DNA from: an uncultured Roseicyclus sp.
Lineage (GTDB): Bacteria; Pseudomonadota; Alphaproteobacteria; Rhodobacterales; Rhodobacteraceae
Reading direction: 5' to 3'
Assembly: GCA_937139335.1 (NCBI GenBank)
Contig: CAKZPN010000014.1
Coordinates: forward strand, 62,001 to 126,000
Length of the DNA: 64,000 bases
The notes under the pieces: model-generated
The model's input: the letters and a program-made list of their open reading frames with translations, nothing else
Told to the model about the DNA's origin: nothing
Database searches by the model: none
Translations under genes and position numbers: made by a program
In this document: in pieces, positions 52,805 through 60,456 of the stretch
How the letters are laid out: the number at the start of each line of letters is the position of its first letter
Numbering within the stretch: position 1 is the stretch's first letter

Positions 52805-54415
52805 ATGCGTGCACGTATCCTTGGGTCCAGCGCGATCCTTGCGGGTCTTGCGATGGCAGGGCCGCTAGCGGCGGACACCACGCTGCATATTCTGCACATC
52901 AACGACCTGCACAGCCGAATCCAGCCGATCAGCGGCTCGGACAGCACCTGTTCGGCCGAGAACGATGCGGCGGGCGAATGCTTCGGCGGCATCGCGCGGG
53001 TCGCAACCGCGATCAACACGCTGCGCGGCGAGCTTGAGGGCGCGGGCGAGAACGTGATCGTTCTGGACGCCGGCGACCAGTTCCAGGGCTCGCTGATGTA
53101 CACGACCTACAAGGGCGACGTCGAGGCGGAGTTCATGGAGGCCATCGGCTTCGACGTCATGGCCGTGGGCAACCACGAGTTCGACGACGGTCCCGAGAAC
53201 CTCGCCCGCTTCACCGAGATGGTCAGCTTCCCTGTCATCTCGGGCAACCTCGACCTCAGCCAGTCCAACGTGCTGACCGACGAAATGGTGCCCGACCACG
53301 TCGTGCTCGACGTGAACGGCATGCAGGTCGGCATCATCTCGGCTCTGGCCGTCGATACGGTCGAGACCTCGAGCCCCGGCCCGAGCGTGATCTTCCAGGA
53401 CGAGATCGACGCGCTGCAGGCCGATGTCGATGCGCTGACCGAGCAGGGCGTCACGATGATCATCGCGCTGACCCATGTCGGCCTGCCGCAGGACATCCGC
53501 ATCGCCGAGGCCGTCACCGGCATCGACGTGATCGTGGGCGGCCACTCGCACACCTACCTGTCGGCCGACGACCCCGACCGCGCCGGACCCTATCCCTACT
53601 GGATCACCAATCCCGATGGTGTGATGGTCCCGATCGTGCAGGCCTATGCCTATTCGAAATACCTCGGCCATCTCGAGGTGATGTTCGACGACGAGGGCGC
53701 GGTGATCTTCGCCGAGGGCAACACGATGCTGCTCGACGCCTCGGTCACGCCCGATGCCGAGATCGCGGCGCGGGTGGCCGAGCTGACCGGTCCGATCGAG
53801 GAGGCGATGGCCGAAGTCGTCGGCTCCACCTCGGAGGCGATCGACGGCGCGCGCGAGGTCTGCCGGGCGATGGAATGCACCATGGGCAACCTCGTGGCCG
53901 ACGCCATGCTCGACCGCGTGCGCGAGCAGGGCATCGACGTGGCGATCCAGAACGGCGGCGGCCTGCGCGCCTCCATTGACGCGGGCGAGATCACCATGGG
54001 CGAGATCTTCACCGTGCTGCCGTTCCAGAACTCGCTGGCGACCTTCCAGCTCGACGGGGCCGGCATCGTCGAGGCGCTGGAGAACGGGCTCAGCCAGGTC
54101 GAGGACGGCGCGGGCCGCTTCCCGCAGGTCGCGGGCATGCGCTACACGTGGGACCCGGCCGCCGAGCCGGGCAGCCGCGTCGTCTCGGTCGAGATCGAGA
54201 CCGCCGACGGCTTCACGGAGATCGACCCCGAGGCGACCTATGGCGTCGTGACCAACAACTACATGCGCGGCGGCGGCGACGGCTACGCCACCTTCACCCA
54301 AGGCATGAATGCCTATGACTTCGGTCCGGGGCTCGAGCAGGTGGTGGCCGACTACATCATGGAAGCGGGCGACTACACGCCCTACACGGACGGCCGGATT
54401 TCCACCGTGGAGTGA
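52805..54415 (+). CDS. Exported 5'-nucleotidase / 2',3'-cyclic phosphodiesterase (UshA family)
   Basis: A 536-residue exported metallophosphatase. The signal peptide ends near AADT (residue 23). Motifs: LHILHINDLHSRI (metal 1), LDAGDQFQGS, AVGNHEFDDG (NHE), ALTHVGLPQD, VGGHSHTYL in the metal domain (25-310), then the C-terminal 5'-nucleotidase domain with AIQNGGGLRASI, LPFQNSLATF and NNYMRGGGDGY. It releases nucleosides and phosphate in the periplasm, which suits the salvage operon elsewhere in the window. GGGAGAG precedes the ATG at 52805 and a strong terminator follows. Confidence 0.93.
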   Translation: MRARILGSSAILAGLAMAGPLAADTTLHILHINDLHSRIQPISGSDSTCSAENDAAGECFGGIARVATAINTLRGELEGAGENVIVLDAGDQFQGSLMYTTYKGDVEAEFMEAIGFDVMAVGNHEFDDGPENLARFTEMVSFPVISGNLDLSQSNVLTDEMVPDHVVLDVNGMQVGIISALAVDTVETSSPGPSVIFQDEIDALQADVDALTEQGVTMIIALTHVGLPQDIRIAEAVTGIDVIVGGHSHTYLSADDPDRAGPYPYWITNPDGVMVPIVQAYAYSKYLGHLEVMFDDEGAVIFAEGNTMLLDASVTPDAEIAARVAELTGPIEEAMAEVVGSTSEAIDGAREVCRAMECTMGNLVADAMLDRVREQGIDVAIQNGGGLRASIDAGEITMGEIFTVLPFQNSLATFQLDGAGIVEALENGLSQVEDGAGRFPQVAGMRYTWDPAAEPGSRVVSVEIETADGFTEIDPEATYGVVTNNYMRGGGDGYATFTQGMNAYDFGPGLEQVVADYIMEAGDYTPYTDGRISTVE

Positions 54416-54442
54416 GGTCTGGCAGCAGTGCCCGAGACATCG

Positions 54443-54474
54443 AAGCCGGCGCGGGGCCCTCGCGCCGGCTTTTT
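54443..54474 (+). terminator. Rho-independent terminator of the 5'-nucleotidase gene
   Basis: AAGCCGGCGCG (54443-54453) and CGCGCCGGCTT (54461-54471) form a perfect 11-bp stem with a 7-base loop, ending in a run of five T. It starts 27 bases after the stop codon at 54415. Confidence 0.92.
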
Positions 54475-54587
54475 GCTGCTATGCAGCATTTGCAGGGCGG
54501 GGTTGGAGGTTCGACAATTGTCGCTTGGGTTAGCGCTATCATATGATGCTCAAGGAAACACGAGACGACGCTGAACTGGAGCACCAC

Positions 54588-54752
54588 ATGACCTTGATCC
54601 TCACCCGCATGCGCGCCGCCGCCGCCAAGCGTGCCGCCTACCGTCAGACCGTCCGCGAACTGTCCGGCATGCCGCTCTCCGTGGCGCAGGACCTGGGGCT
54701 TTTCCGCGAAGATGCCGAGAAGATCGCCTGGAAACACGTTTACGGCGCCTGA
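54588..54752 (+). CDS. DUF1127 small protein
   Basis: A 54-residue protein (69 if the ATG at 54543 is used). The tail RELSGMPLSVAQDLGLFRED followed by KIAWKHVYGA is the DUF1127 signature (helix, L-x-D-x-G-L-x-R/E-x-D). These arginine-rich small proteins act as RNA-binding or chaperone-like partners in some alphaproteobacteria (for example CcaF1). I prefer the ATG at 54588, where GGAG is 6 bases upstream. It stands alone after a strong terminator. Confidence 0.78.
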   Translation: MTLILTRMRAAAAKRAAYRQTVRELSGMPLSVAQDLGLFREDAEKIAWKHVYGA

Positions 54753-54775
54753 GGGCCGGGGCTAGGCTGCGCCCC

Positions 54776-55441
54776 ATGTGCGGGCGCATGACCATGACCC
54801 ATCCCAATGACGCGATGGCGCAGCTCTTCGACGCTGCCCCGTCGAACGACCTGCCCCCCGTGCCGCGCTACAACATCTGTCCGACGCAGACGGTTGCCGT
54901 GGTGACGGCAGGGCAGGGGCGCCGCGCGCTCCGCCCGATGCGCTGGGGCTTCGTCCCGCACTGGTACAAGGCCCCGACCGACGGCCCGCTGCTGATCAAC
55001 GCGCGCGCCGAGACCATTGCCGAAAAGCCAGCCTTCCGCGCTGCCGTCCGCGAGCGCCGCTGCCTGATCCCCGCGACCGGGTTCTACGAATGGACCAAGG
55101 ACGCGGATGGTGGGCGGCTGCCGTGGTATTTCGTGCCGCAGGACGGCGCACCGCTGGTCTTCGCCGGCATCTGGCAGGATTGGGGCCAAGGCGAGGACCG
55201 GCTGACCGCCTGCGCCGTGGTGACGACGGGTGCGAGCGACTGGATGGCCGAGACACATCACCGCGAGCCGGTGCGCCTGGCCCCCGACGACTGGGCGCGC
55301 TGGCTGGGTGAAACCGGCGACAAGGCCGCCCCCCTGATGCACCCCGCCCCAGAAGGCACCTACACCCGCTGGCGCGTCGACCCGCGCGTGAACTCCAACC
55401 GCGCCGAGGGTGCGGAACTGACGGAGCCGTTGGCGGCCTGA
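54776..55441 (+). CDS. SRAP (SOS response-associated peptidase) family protein, YedK/HMCES type
   Basis: A 221-residue protein that crosslinks to abasic sites in single-stranded DNA. Residue 2 is the catalytic cysteine (MCGRMTMTH), N33 lies in RYNICPTQ, E105 in GFYEW, and the histidine in ETHHREPV (161-162); the MRWGFVPHWYK and NARAETIAEKPAF segments are canonical. These are all the residues of the thiazolidine-forming site. The gene is solitary; downstream is tRNA-Gly. Length and motifs are complete. Confidence 0.93.
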   Translation: MCGRMTMTHPNDAMAQLFDAAPSNDLPPVPRYNICPTQTVAVVTAGQGRRALRPMRWGFVPHWYKAPTDGPLLINARAETIAEKPAFRAAVRERRCLIPATGFYEWTKDADGGRLPWYFVPQDGAPLVFAGIWQDWGQGEDRLTACAVVTTGASDWMAETHHREPVRLAPDDWARWLGETGDKAAPLMHPAPEGTYTRWRVDPRVNSNRAEGAELTEPLAA

Positions 55442-55452
55442 TCGGGAGATGT

Positions 55453-55526
55453 TGGAGCGGGCGACGGGAATCGAACCCGTATCATCAGCTTGGAAGGCTG
55501 AGGTCTTACCATTACACAACGCCCGC
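55453..55526 (-). tRNA. tRNA-Gly (UCC)
   Basis: On the minus strand the acceptor GCGGGCG pairs with CGCCCGC, followed by T and CCA (complement at 55453-55455). The anticodon stem TCAGC/GCTGA encloses CTTCCAA with anticodon TCC, and the T arm contains GGTTCGATTCC. 74 bases. Confidence 0.95.
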
Positions 55527-55958
55527 TCGGCGACCCGTGGCTAGAGCAGGACAGCCGAAGGGTCAAGGTGGTTCGGTGGCGTGCCCGGTCGAGGCGGGGG
55601 CTCATGAGCGGGGAACGCGGCTGCGCGGCGTTGGGCGTAGCGCGGACGTGACCGGCGACGGTGGGGGTGCCGCAGATCCACTGGCTACCCCCGCCGTTGC
55701 GCGGAACGATTGAGTTTTCGGGTGATCCGTCGGATAGAGGCGTGTCGCCGCTGTAAGGCGACCGGAGTGGGTGAGCGGGACAAGTCATGGGCAGGTATGA
55801 CCTGACGGATGATCGGCTGGGCCGGATCGGCGCGTCCGGCTTGCGGCATGCGCCCTGCGGGACTGCGGCGATGCTGTCGTGAGACGCCGTCAAGCCGTTC
55901 GATGCTCCTCTCTCGCGCCACAGGACCGCGCCCGCGCCGAACCCGTGGCGCGCGGTCC
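55527..55958. other. 430-bp spacer after tRNA-Gly with insertion-sequence trace
   Basis: No convincing complete gene. Composition is irregular compared with neighbours, and a minus-strand open frame through 55360-56094 is arginine/serine-rich and not protein-like. The only recognisable piece is an IS5-type transposase start at 55787. The gap is next to a tRNA gene, a frequent insertion site. Confidence 0.4.
55787..55882 (+). pseudogene. Possible remnant of an IS5-family transposase start
   Basis: ATG at 55787 begins MGRYDLTDD, the usual opening of IS5-group transposases (M-x-RYDLTD), preceded by a G-rich spacer with a possible ribosome site (GAGCGGGA). After about nine residues the similarity ends (RLGRIGASGL...) and the frame stops at 55882. 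It is probably a scar of a deleted element; chance similarity is not excluded, as only the first residues match. Confidence 0.35.
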
Positions 55959-56654
55959 ATGACCCTCGCGGCGCCCGACAGGCTCCAGATTTCCCGGTCG
56001 CGATCCTGCGCCTGCCAGGTCTGTGCGGCGCCAGCCGAGCGCTTCTTGAGCGTCGGCGGCAGCGACTATTTCCGGTGTCCGCGCTGCGACGCACGGTTCC
56101 TCGATCCCAGCAGGCACCCGAAGCCCGAGGCGGAGCGTGCGCAGTATCTGCTTCACCGCAACGACCCCGACGATCCGCGCTACCGCCGGTTCCTCGCGCA
56201 GGTGGCTGACCCGCTGCTCGCGCGGCTTGCGCCTCGGTCGCGCGGGCTCGACTTTGGCTGCGGCCCCGGCCCGGCGCTTGCCGCGATGCTGCGCGAGGCG
56301 GGGCACGAGGTGGCGCTTTACGATCCGGTTTTCGTCCCCGATCCGGCCCCGCTGGCGAGAGATCATGATTTCGTCACCTGCACCGAGGTGGCGGAGCATT
56401 TTCACCACCCGGCCCGCGAATTCGAGCGCCTCCGCCGCCTTGTCCGCCCCGGTGGGTGGCTGGCCGTGATGACGCGCTTCGCGCCCGGCGACGCGGACTT
56501 CGCGCGGTGGGCCTACCGCCGCGATCCGACCCATGTGGCCTTCTACGGCGAGGCGACCTTTCGCCATCTCGCCGAGGCCTGGGGTTGGTCTTGCGAGGTT
56601 CCGGGACCTGACGTGGCGCTGTTGCAGCGCCCGGACGCAGGCGCAGGGACATGA
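55959..56654 (+). CDS. Class I methyltransferase with N-terminal zinc ribbon
   Basis: A 231-residue SAM-dependent methyltransferase. C19-x2-C22 and C40-x2-C43 at the N-terminus (CACQVCAAPAERF and FRCPRCDARFLDP) make a zinc ribbon. The Rossmann domain follows with GLDFGCGPG (96-104), YDPVF, TEVAEHF (143) and LRRLVRPGGWLAVM. Zinc-ribbon methyltransferases of this type are known in several families, so the substrate is open. The TGA overlaps the ATG of the Hen1-like gene (ATGA), so both are made together. I start at the ATG at 55959; a longer frame upstream reads into the insertion-sequence trace. Confidence 0.8.
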   Translation: MTLAAPDRLQISRSRSCACQVCAAPAERFLSVGGSDYFRCPRCDARFLDPSRHPKPEAERAQYLLHRNDPDDPRYRRFLAQVADPLLARLAPRSRGLDFGCGPGPALAAMLREAGHEVALYDPVFVPDPAPLARDHDFVTCTEVAEHFHHPAREFERLRRLVRPGGWLAVMTRFAPGDADFARWAYRRDPTHVAFYGEATFRHLAEAWGWSCEVPGPDVALLQRPDAGAGT

Positions 56655-57271
56655 CCAGCTGGCTGCACGAGGAACGGCTGCAGGCCGTGAAGGCGGTGGT
56701 GCGCGAGAGCGGCGCGGCGCGCGTGCTCGACCTTGGCTGCGGCGACGGCGATCTTTTCGTGCGACTGGCCGGCGACCCCGCCCTGACCGACCTCGTCGGC
56801 GTGGACCTCTGCCGCGCGTCGCTGACGCGCCTGCGCGCGCGCCTGGCGGCTTGCGCGCCCAAGGGGCCCCGCATCGACCTGCGCGAAGCCTCGATGACCG
56901 AGCCGACGCCCGACATGGTCGGCTACGATTGCGCCGTCCTTGTCGAGACGATCGAGCATATCAGCCCCAACGCCTTGTCGAAGCTGGAGCGCGCGCTGTT
57001 CCGGACCATGCGGCCCCGGACGATCGTGATCACCACGCCCAATGCCGAGTTCAACCGCCTGCTCGGCGTACCGCCGCACCGGATGCGCCACCCCGATCAC
57101 CGGTTCGAGTGGGACAGAGCGACCTTCCGCCGCTGGTGCGCGCGGGTGGCGCGGGGCACAGGCTACGCGGCCAGCACCCGCGATATCGCGGGCCGCCACC
57201 CCGACCTGGGCGGCGCGAGCCAGATGGCGGTGTTCCAGCGACCGCCAGAGGCAGGCGGTCGGGGGGCATAG
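56651..57271 (+). CDS. Hen1-type RNA 3'-terminal 2'-O-methyltransferase domain, stand-alone
   Basis: A 206-residue methyltransferase. The SAM site is VLDLGCGDGDL (residues 25-35), and the metal-binding set of bacterial/plant Hen1 is in place: E99-x-x-E102-H103 in LVETIEHI and H150 in RMRHPDHRFEW, with IVITTPNAEFN between. In Clostridium thermocellum Hen1 the same ligands are E366, E369, H370 and H418 (spacing 48 from the first histidine to the last; here 47), which is a strong match from memory. Hen1 methylates the terminal 2'-OH of RNA and usually works with Pnkp in RNA repair; no Pnkp is in this window. The size equals the methyltransferase domain alone. It is co-translated with the zinc-ribbon methyltransferase. 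Confidence 0.8.
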   Translation: MTSWLHEERLQAVKAVVRESGAARVLDLGCGDGDLFVRLAGDPALTDLVGVDLCRASLTRLRARLAACAPKGPRIDLREASMTEPTPDMVGYDCAVLVETIEHISPNALSKLERALFRTMRPRTIVITTPNAEFNRLLGVPPHRMRHPDHRFEWDRATFRRWCARVARGTGYAASTRDIAGRHPDLGGASQMAVFQRPPEAGGRGA

Positions 57272-57290
57272 GGCCACCCGGTTCCCGGCC

Positions 57291-59903
57291 TCACGCGAAG
57301 ACGAAGTCGCCCGCCGTCAGGTCGGCCTCGAACACGCCCATCAGCAGGATCGAATCGGTGAGCGAGGTGGCGATCAGCACCCCGTCGACCGTATCCACCG
57401 CGGCGGCGTTGAGCGCCGCCATGTCGGTGATCGTGGTGACGGCCGAGAGGTCGATGAGTTCGAACGCGCTCGCGGCCTCGAAATCGAAGATCGTGTCGTT
57501 GCCGTGCCCGTCGACAAAGACGAACGTGTCGGCGTTGAAATTGCCCCAGAGCTGATCGTCGCCTTCGCCGCCGATGATCGTGTCGAACCCGGCGTTGCCG
57601 CGCAACTCGTCGTCGTCCGCGCCGCCCATGAGCAGGTCGTTGCCGGACCCGCCCCAAAGGCGGTCGGACTCCGACCCGCCATCCAGCGTGTCATTTCCGG
57701 CGTCCCCGAAAAGCGCGTCGGTTCCGGTGCCGCCCAGCAGCAAGTCTTCGCCCGCGCCGCCGAACAGCCGGTCGAACCCGTCCCCGCCGATGAGCGTGTC
57801 ATTGCCTTCCTGGCCGAACAGGTTGTCGGCCTGCGCCCCGCCGTCGAGGTAGTCGTCGCCGTCACCGCCCTCGAGCCGGTCGAATCCGGCGTCTCCGTAA
57901 AGCGTGTCGTCGTCGGCCCCGCCATACAGGAAGTCTTCGTTGATCCCGCCGTGCAACAGGTCGTTTCCGTCGCCGCCATACAGCCGGTCGTTGCCGCTGT
58001 CGCCGTAGAGCGTGTCGTTGCCCGCATCGCCGTAGATGTTGTCGGTTCCGTCCCCGCCATAGGCCAGGTCATTTCCGTTTCCGCCAAAGATCCCGTCGGC
58101 ATTGGCCTCGCCAAACAACTGGTCGTTGCCCTCACCACCGTAGAGCGTGTCAAACCCCGCCCCGCCGTAGAGCCGGTCGTCGCCGTCGCCGCCCTCGAGC
58201 GTGTCCTCGCCCTGGTCGCCCCGCAGAAGGTCGTCGTCGTCGTCGCCCTGCAGCAGGTCGTTGCCGGTGCCGCCGAACAACCGGTCAAAGCCTGCGCCAC
58301 CAACGAGCGTGTCGTCGCCATCGTCGCCGTAGAGGTTGTCGGCCTGAGCGCCGCCGTCGAGGTAGTCGTTGTCGCCGCCGCCCGACAGGACATCGAACCC
58401 TTGCGCGCCGATCAGCGTGTCGCTGCCCGCCCCGCCGTTCAACGTGTCGTTGCCCGCGCCGCCCTCGATGCTGTCCGCCCCGCCGTTGCCCTCCAGCAGG
58501 TTCGCCGCGTCGTTGCCGGTGATCGTGTCGTTGCCGCTGCCGCCGCTGGCATTCTCGATCAGCGCCCCGGCGGCGATGGTGAAACCGCCGTGGATGCCTG
58601 CGACGTAGGACACGTAGCCGCCGCCGTTCACCGCGTAGGTCAGTGGTGCGGCCCGCAGGTCGATCACCGCGGCGGCGCTGCCGGTATGCACGATGGTGTC
58701 GGTGCCGCCCGCGTCCCAGATCGCGGAGTAGAACGTGCCCGGTCCGTTCGTCGTGGGCAGGATGTAGCTGTCGTTGCCGGTATTGTGGGACATGTTGGCG
58801 CCATAGGCCGCCTGCAGCACCGCGATGTCGAACGCCATGGGTGTGCCTTGGAACCCGTAGTCCAGCGAGGGCGTGGCGCCGTGCGGCGCAGTCACCCAGC
58901 CGTCGATGTAGGTCATCGTCGTGTAGATGCCCTGGTTCAGGTCGAAAAGCCCGGTGTCGTTGAAGCGGTCGACCACGCCCGGCATGATCGTCGAGCCGCC
59001 GCCGGTGTCATGCGGGTGGGCCAGCCCCATGCCATGCCCGATCTCGTGGATCAGCGTGATGAAGCCGAAGCCGCCCTGTTCAAGTCCCGTGGTCGTCCAT
59101 CCGGTCCCGCTTCCGTAGAAGACCCCCCAGCCGTCGAGCGCGTAGGACGCGCCATTCAGGGTGACGGAACCGCCACCCACCCCCCAGTAGCCCAGGTCGG
59201 AGTCGGGGTGGGTCGATTCCACCATGAAGAAATCGGCCTGCGTCGGGTCTGTCACCACGTTGAAGGTCACATTGGCGACGGACTCGAAAAGCTCGAAGGC
59301 CAGTTCGGCCTGTTGCTGCTCGAAGGCGGTCCACCCCGACGTCACCTGAACCGGCAGGTAGGGGTCGTCGAAGTTCAGCCCACCCGGCACGAAATAGACG
59401 TTGATCACGCTGGGCGCCGTGTAGTTCCAGGTGATGGCGTCGAGCGGCGATTCGTCTTCCAGCACGACTTCTGTAAAGGCAAGCGTGTAGGTGCCGGTAT
59501 CGGTGATGCCGCTGGTATAGGTGTTGTAATAGCTTCCGGCCGCGATGTAGGCGGTGCCTGTCTCGATCGCGGTGAGGGTGTAGGTCTCGGCATCGCCGTC
59601 GTACCCGAAATCGACGTTGGTGACGAAGTTCCCGTCGGTGTCGTAGATCACCAGGTAGGGGTCCTCCATCGTGCCCGGCGTCATCGTGACCGTGTAGGTG
59701 GTGCCCGCCGTAACTTCGACGGCGATCCAGTCCCAGTCTCCGGCAAAGCCCAGCGTCCCCTCGAACGTGTCGCCGGCTTCAAGCACATAGGGCGTGCTGG
59801 TGCCGTTCGGCGCATCGGCGGCCTCGGTTACCGTGCGCGCCACCGGGTTGCTGTGCAACCATTCACCGCCGAAAGGATTGAAGCTGGAACAAATCGTGCA
59901 CAT
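57291..59903 (-). CDS. Serralysin-like RTX metalloprotease (M10) with N-terminal PPC-like domain
   Basis: An 870-residue protein. Residues about 30-145 resemble a bacterial pre-peptidase C-terminal (PPC) beta domain (DTFEGTLGFAGDWDWIAVEV). The M10 metalloprotease part (about 155-400) has HEIGHGMGLAH (286-296, zinc ligands H286, H290 and H296) and Met-turn M330 (TTMTYIDG). The C-terminus has 38 RTX nonapeptides (454-795) and a non-repeated end. There is no Sec signal peptide; secretion by a type I system with calcium folding outside the cell is expected. No T1SS genes adjoin (the ABC exporter at 60457 is of a different type). The PPC domain at the N-terminus is unusual for serralysins. Confidence 0.88.
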   Translation of the reverse strand: MCTICSSFNPFGGEWLHSNPVARTVTEAADAPNGTSTPYVLEAGDTFEGTLGFAGDWDWIAVEVTAGTTYTVTMTPGTMEDPYLVIYDTDGNFVTNVDFGYDGDAETYTLTAIETGTAYIAAGSYYNTYTSGITDTGTYTLAFTEVVLEDESPLDAITWNYTAPSVINVYFVPGGLNFDDPYLPVQVTSGWTAFEQQQAELAFELFESVANVTFNVVTDPTQADFFMVESTHPDSDLGYWGVGGGSVTLNGASYALDGWGVFYGSGTGWTTTGLEQGGFGFITLIHEIGHGMGLAHPHDTGGGSTIMPGVVDRFNDTGLFDLNQGIYTTMTYIDGWVTAPHGATPSLDYGFQGTPMAFDIAVLQAAYGANMSHNTGNDSYILPTTNGPGTFYSAIWDAGGTDTIVHTGSAAAVIDLRAAPLTYAVNGGGYVSYVAGIHGGFTIAAGALIENASGGSGNDTITGNDAANLLEGNGGADSIEGGAGNDTLNGGAGSDTLIGAQGFDVLSGGGDNDYLDGGAQADNLYGDDGDDTLVGGAGFDRLFGGTGNDLLQGDDDDDLLRGDQGEDTLEGGDGDDRLYGGAGFDTLYGGEGNDQLFGEANADGIFGGNGNDLAYGGDGTDNIYGDAGNDTLYGDSGNDRLYGGDGNDLLHGGINEDFLYGGADDDTLYGDAGFDRLEGGDGDDYLDGGAQADNLFGQEGNDTLIGGDGFDRLFGGAGEDLLLGGTGTDALFGDAGNDTLDGGSESDRLWGGSGNDLLMGGADDDELRGNAGFDTIIGGEGDDQLWGNFNADTFVFVDGHGNDTIFDFEAASAFELIDLSAVTTITDMAALNAAAVDTVDGVLIATSLTDSILLMGVFEADLTAGDFVFA
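57519..58544 (-). repeat. RTX calcium-binding nonapeptide tract, 38 units
   Basis: The codons for residues 454-795 of the metalloprotease keep a perfect 9-residue register of the GGxGxDxLx type, 38 units. A larger unit is duplicated: units 7-11 (YLDGGAQADNLYGDDGDDTL...) recur almost unchanged as 26-30, and units 15-17 recur as 36-38, so the array grew by segmental duplication. Each unit binds calcium in folded RTX proteins. Confidence 0.92.
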
Positions 59904-60031
59904 TGATGCTTCCCCGGAAAATTTTCATCCGAACATTGTTGTGGGGCGCGAGCGAATACAAGACTGTTCAGATTGGGGGATTGCCCGTAATATTCCTGTT
60001 CCATGAAACGGGTCGGAGCGTGACACGCGAC

Positions 60032-60349
60032 ATGCGGATTTCAGGCCAGAGGCTGGCACGGGTGGTCATGGCGGTGTGCGTCATGGTCCCGGGGCTCGTC
60101 ACCGCTGCAAATTCAAACGGACCGGAGCGAACGCACATGGCCGATCAGCCGTCTGCCGGTGATCCGGCGAATTTCGACACGCTCGACGCCTACCTGGCAT
60201 TTCTGGAAGCCAACGGGCCGATGGGCGTGGCGTGGTTCCGGCTGCGCGAGGACGGCCTTTACGAACGCATCGCACGCCGGCCGCCGGGGCAGGGGCCGGA
60301 GTTGTTCACCCGGCAGGAGCTTCTCGACCGGTTCGGATTCTCCGAATAG
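60032..60349 (+). CDS. Small exported protein, 105 residues, unknown function
   Basis: The frame from ATG 60032 gives a signal-peptide-like start (RLARVVMAVCVMVPGLVTAA) followed by a compact acidic domain (NFDTLDAYLAFLEANGPMGV, then WFRLREDGLYERIARRPPGQ). The ATG at 60137 gives a 70-residue cytoplasmic version, preceded by GGAG. Both starts are possible. I do not recognise the family. It lies between the divergent RTX gene and the ABC exporter. Confidence 0.55.
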   Translation: MRISGQRLARVVMAVCVMVPGLVTAANSNGPERTHMADQPSAGDPANFDTLDAYLAFLEANGPMGVAWFRLREDGLYERIARRPPGQGPELFTRQELLDRFGFSE

Positions 60350-60456
60350 ACCTGCCGCCTAGGCCGGAGGGAGCGCGCCAATGACGCGGGCAAGCAGGCT
60401 TGTCTCGTCTGCCCGGCGCTTGTAATCCGCTGCAGGACATAGCGACTGGAGGGTGC

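Noticed and set aside
55360..56094. Minus-strand frame through the tRNA-Gly spacer
   Set aside because: It runs through the tRNA gene and is Arg/Ser/Pro-rich low-complexity sequence; not a credible gene.
57519..58544. Repetitive DNA considered as a CRISPR array
   Set aside because: The periodicity is 27 bases coding for RTX nonapeptides in frame within one protein; repeat and spacer structure is absent.
57042..59906. 954-codon plus-strand open frame
   Set aside because: Antisense shadow of the RTX metalloprotease; its Val/Arg-rich pattern follows from the complement of repeated Gly/Asp codons.
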